Positions 61,907-64,000 of a stretch of 64,000 nt of DNA are shown piece by piece. The stretch covers positions 1 through 64,000 of the forward strand of contig CAJUGD010000013.1 in assembly GCA_910586205.1 (NCBI GenBank). Reading direction: 5' to 3'. Source of the stretch: an uncultured Lachnospiraceae bacterium. Its GTDB lineage: Bacteria; Bacillota; Clostridia; Lachnospirales; Lachnospiraceae. The position numbers were made by a program, and so were the translations under genes. Numbering within the stretch: the first letter of the stretch is position 1; each line of letters begins with the position of its first letter. The notes beneath the pieces are model-generated. The model saw nothing but the letters and a program-made list of their open reading frames with translations. It was not told the DNA's origin and searched no databases.

Positions 61907-62920
61907 ATGATTATTATTATGAAACCCCATGCTTCCAAGGAAGCAATCCGCCATATTACCTGCCAGATCGAACAAAAAGGGCTTCAGGTCCATCTCTCGG
62001 AAGGACATGAGGTCACGATTGTAGGTGTTGTGGGCGACAAGTCTAAGCTTCGGGACATTAATTTTGAGATTGCCGAGGGAGTGGACAAGGTGGTGGCTGT
62101 CACTGAGTCGTATAAGCTGGCCAACCGGAAGTTCCACCCGGAGGCTTCCGTGATTCCTGTGGGCAGCACCTCCATTGGCCCCGGCACCCTGACCATCATG
62201 GCCGGCCCCTGCGCAGTGGAAAGCCGGGAGCAGCTTTTAGAAACAGCCTTTGCCGTAAAAAAAGCAGGGGCCTCTTTTCTAAGAGGCGGCGCCTATAAGC
62301 CCCGCACCTCCCCCTACTCCTTTCAGGGCTTAGAGGAGGAAGGGCTCAAATATATGAAGGAGGCCAAAGATGCCACCGGCCTTTCAGTCATCTGTGAAGT
62401 CACCAGTCATCATGCCATTGAAACTGCCGTAAAATATGTGGATATGCTCCAGATCGGGGCACGGAATATGCAGAACTTTGAGCTGTTAAAAGAAGCCGGA
62501 AAGGCAGGGATTCCCGTGCTCTTAAAGCGGGGCCTGTCCGCCACTATCGACGAGTGGCTCAACGCTGCAGAATACATTATGTCAGAAGGAAATGAGCAGG
62601 TAGTGCTGTGCGAGAGAGGCATACGCACCTATGAGACTTCCACCAGAAATACCTTAGACATCAGCGCTGTGCCGGTGCTGAAAGGAAAGACCCATCTGCC
62701 GGTTATCGTAGATCCCAGCCATGCCACCGGCGTCCGGGCCTATGTGCCGCCCCTTGCCAAGTGCGCCATTGCGGCAGGAGCAGACGGACTGATGATTGAG
62801 GTACATCCGGATCCGGCCCGCGCCCTTTCCGACGGCCCACAGTCACTAACCTTTGATCAGTTTCAGGATTTGACCGCATCCCTGCGGCCCTATGCCCGGC
62901 TGGAGGGGAGGGACTTTTAA
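61907..62920 (+). CDS. aroF: DAHP synthase (3-deoxy-7-phosphoheptulonate synthase)
   Basis: First enzyme of the shikimate pathway, joining PEP and erythrose 4-phosphate. The 337-residue protein is the type I-beta form: a ferredoxin-like N-terminal domain (residues 1-70, MIIIMKPHASKEAI) and a TIM barrel with IMAGPCAVES, FLRGGAYKPRTSPYSFQG, QIGARNMQNF, VLLKRGLSATIDEW, CERGIRTYE and IVDPSHATG. The longer frame opens with TTG at 61862 inside the leader stem; ATG at 61907 behind GAGGAT is the start. It ends in TAATG, overlapping tyrA by one base, so both act in Tyr/Phe supply. Confidence 0.95.
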   Translation: MIIIMKPHASKEAIRHITCQIEQKGLQVHLSEGHEVTIVGVVGDKSKLRDINFEIAEGVDKVVAVTESYKLANRKFHPEASVIPVGSTSIGPGTLTIMAGPCAVESREQLLETAFAVKKAGASFLRGGAYKPRTSPYSFQGLEEEGLKYMKEAKDATGLSVICEVTSHHAIETAVKYVDMLQIGARNMQNFELLKEAGKAGIPVLLKRGLSATIDEWLNAAEYIMSEGNEQVVLCERGIRTYETSTRNTLDISAVPVLKGKTHLPVIVDPSHATGVRAYVPPLAKCAIAAGADGLMIEVHPDPARALSDGPQSLTFDQFQDLTASLRPYARLEGRDF

Positions 62921-64000
62921 TGTCAGACAAGGTGATCGGCTTTATCGGCTTAGGGCTTATCGGCGGCTCTATTGCCAAGGGCATAAAGCGTGCCTGCCCG
63001 GGCATACAGATCATGGCTTACATGAGAACCCGATCAAAGCTGGAGCAGGCCCAAAGGGACGGCATTGTGGACGTGATTTTAGACGGCGTGGGAGAAGACT
63101 TAAGAGTATGTGACATGATCTTTTTGTGTACCCCCGTAGAATACAATGCACGCTACTTATCCGAACTGCGCCCCTTTCTGAAAAACGGGGCTGTTGTGAC
63201 AGATGTAGGCAGCACAAAGGCCAATATCCATCAGGCTGTCCGGGATCTTGGCATGGAGGAATGCTTTGTGGGAGGGCATCCCATGGCCGGTTCCGAGAAA
63301 ACCGGTTATGAAAATGCCTCTGACCATCTTCTGGAAAATGCTTATTACGTGATTACCCCCACCCCCTTTTCCAGACAGGAGGATGTGGACGAGCTGGTAA
63401 AGCTTGCCAAGCTTATTGGGGCCATTCCCATTGTGCTGGATTTTGCCAGACATGACCAAATCGTGGCAGCCATCAGCCATCTGCCCCATATTATTGCCTC
63501 CAGCCTGGTAAATCTCATCCAGGACCAGGATGATTCCGAGGAACAGATGAAACGGCTTGCAGCAGGAGGCTTTAAGGATATTACCCGGATCGCCTCCTCC
63601 TCCCCGGAGATGTGGGAACAGATCTGTATGACCAACACAGAACCTATCTGCGGGATTCTGCAGGCATACATTGATTCCCTGACCCAAATCCTGAACGATG
63701 TGCGCAGCCATGACAGCAAAGCCGTATTTGACCTGTTTGAACGCTCCCGCGCCTACCGGGGATCCATCCCTGACGGGCCAAAGGGCCCGGTACCGCCTGA
63801 GTATTCCTTTACGGTAGATATTGTGGATGAGCCAGGTTCCATCTCCACCTTGTCTGTAATCCTAAGCGCCCGGGGAATCAATATCAAGAATATTGGAATC
63901 AACCACAACAGAGAACAGGGTGAAGGCGCCCTAAGAATCAGCTTTTATGAGGAAAAGGCCAGAAATGCAGCCTGGGAGCAGCTTCAAAAGTATAATTATA
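62920..64000 (+). CDS. tyrA: Prephenate dehydrogenase, partial (runs off window)
   Basis: Converts prephenate to 4-hydroxyphenylpyruvate for tyrosine. The 360 codons present start with a Rossmann fold (KVIGFIGLGLIGGSIAKG), then FLCTPVEYN, VVTDVGSTKANI, VGGHPMAGSEKTG (catalytic His) and ISHLPHIIAS. From about residue 300 an ACT-type regulatory domain begins (FTVDIVDEPGSISTLSVIL), so feedback by tyrosine is likely. The ATG shares its A with the aroF stop, with GGAGGGGAGGG just ahead. The 3' end lies outside the window. Confidence 0.95.
   Translation, partial: MSDKVIGFIGLGLIGGSIAKGIKRACPGIQIMAYMRTRSKLEQAQRDGIVDVILDGVGEDLRVCDMIFLCTPVEYNARYLSELRPFLKNGAVVTDVGSTKANIHQAVRDLGMEECFVGGHPMAGSEKTGYENASDHLLENAYYVITPTPFSRQEDVDELVKLAKLIGAIPIVLDFARHDQIVAAISHLPHIIASSLVNLIQDQDDSEEQMKRLAAGGFKDITRIASSSPEMWEQICMTNTEPICGILQAYIDSLTQILNDVRSHDSKAVFDLFERSRAYRGSIPDGPKGPVPPEYSFTVDIVDEPGSISTLSVILSARGINIKNIGINHNREQGEGALRISFYEEKARNAAWEQLQKYNY

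Noticed and set aside
63157..63719. Two minus-strand frames over tyrA
   Set aside because: They are shadows of tyrA, which is open to the window end and shows all family motifs.

Overview
The window reads as a chromosomal segment of a gut-type Lachnospiraceae (Clostridia, Bacillota). Evidence: dusB-greA-lysS and dnaE-pfkA gene order; the whiA-rapZ-murB-hprK cluster with a Crh-like HPr; a leucyl T-box; strong purine-rich Shine-Dalgarno sites; sigma-A promoters close to TTGACA-N17-TATAAT; GHKL/LytTR signalling. Genus is not resolvable from sequence alone. I see no rRNA, tRNA, IS element, prophage or CRISPR array.

Layout: 1-9.7 kb (minus strand) is housekeeping: lysS, greA, dusB, a DUF6145-like gene, pfkA, dnaE, a YjbR-like protein and a hemerythrin. 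9.8-16.6 kb is one long minus-strand unit: DUF1653 gene, uvrC, hprK, murB, rapZ, whiA and an HPr paralogue whose catalytic His is Glu. 16.7-26.3 kb holds envelope and sensing genes: a glycoside-hydrolase-like lipoprotein, a sugar-binding lipoprotein next to a large hybrid histidine kinase, a MATE transporter, carbamate kinase on the plus strand, and an SGNH-type lipoprotein. At 26.5-28.5 kb a plus-strand gene fuses a C_GCAxxG_C_C redox domain to degenerate GGDEF and intact EAL domains, behind a structured leader. leuS with its T-box follows, then a small plus-strand cassette (helical/Gly-rich secreted-type protein, DUF4176, DUF3592) resembling a type VII secretion effector locus.

33.5-54.7 kb is a compact, apparently complete type IV pilus locus on the minus strand: pilT, a 3,595-residue giant pilin, three minor pilins, the major pilin, a membrane protein, pilD, pilC, a pilM-pilN fusion, pilO and pilB. 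The giant pilin is the most striking object: a prepilin leader and pilin helix, about 35 GGIAG-type (GLUG-like) repeats, beta-rich Ig/FN3-like segments, and a C-terminal array of about sixteen 14-residue acidic repeats. Upstream in the same orientation are two GHKL kinases, one LytTR regulator and a CPBP protease. A terminator separates the regulator/kinase transcript from the kinase-pilus transcript; a 21-bp-period direct repeat, the geometry of a LytTR operator, sits just upstream of the latter. Two long poly-G runs flank the regulator/kinase junction. The working model is a pilus carrying a giant adhesin, controlled by a LytTR two-component system, possibly phase-variable, and possibly by c-di-GMP through MshEN motifs in PilB.

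The window closes with an EF-G paralogue (minus) diverging from aroF and a tyrA that runs off the end (plus).
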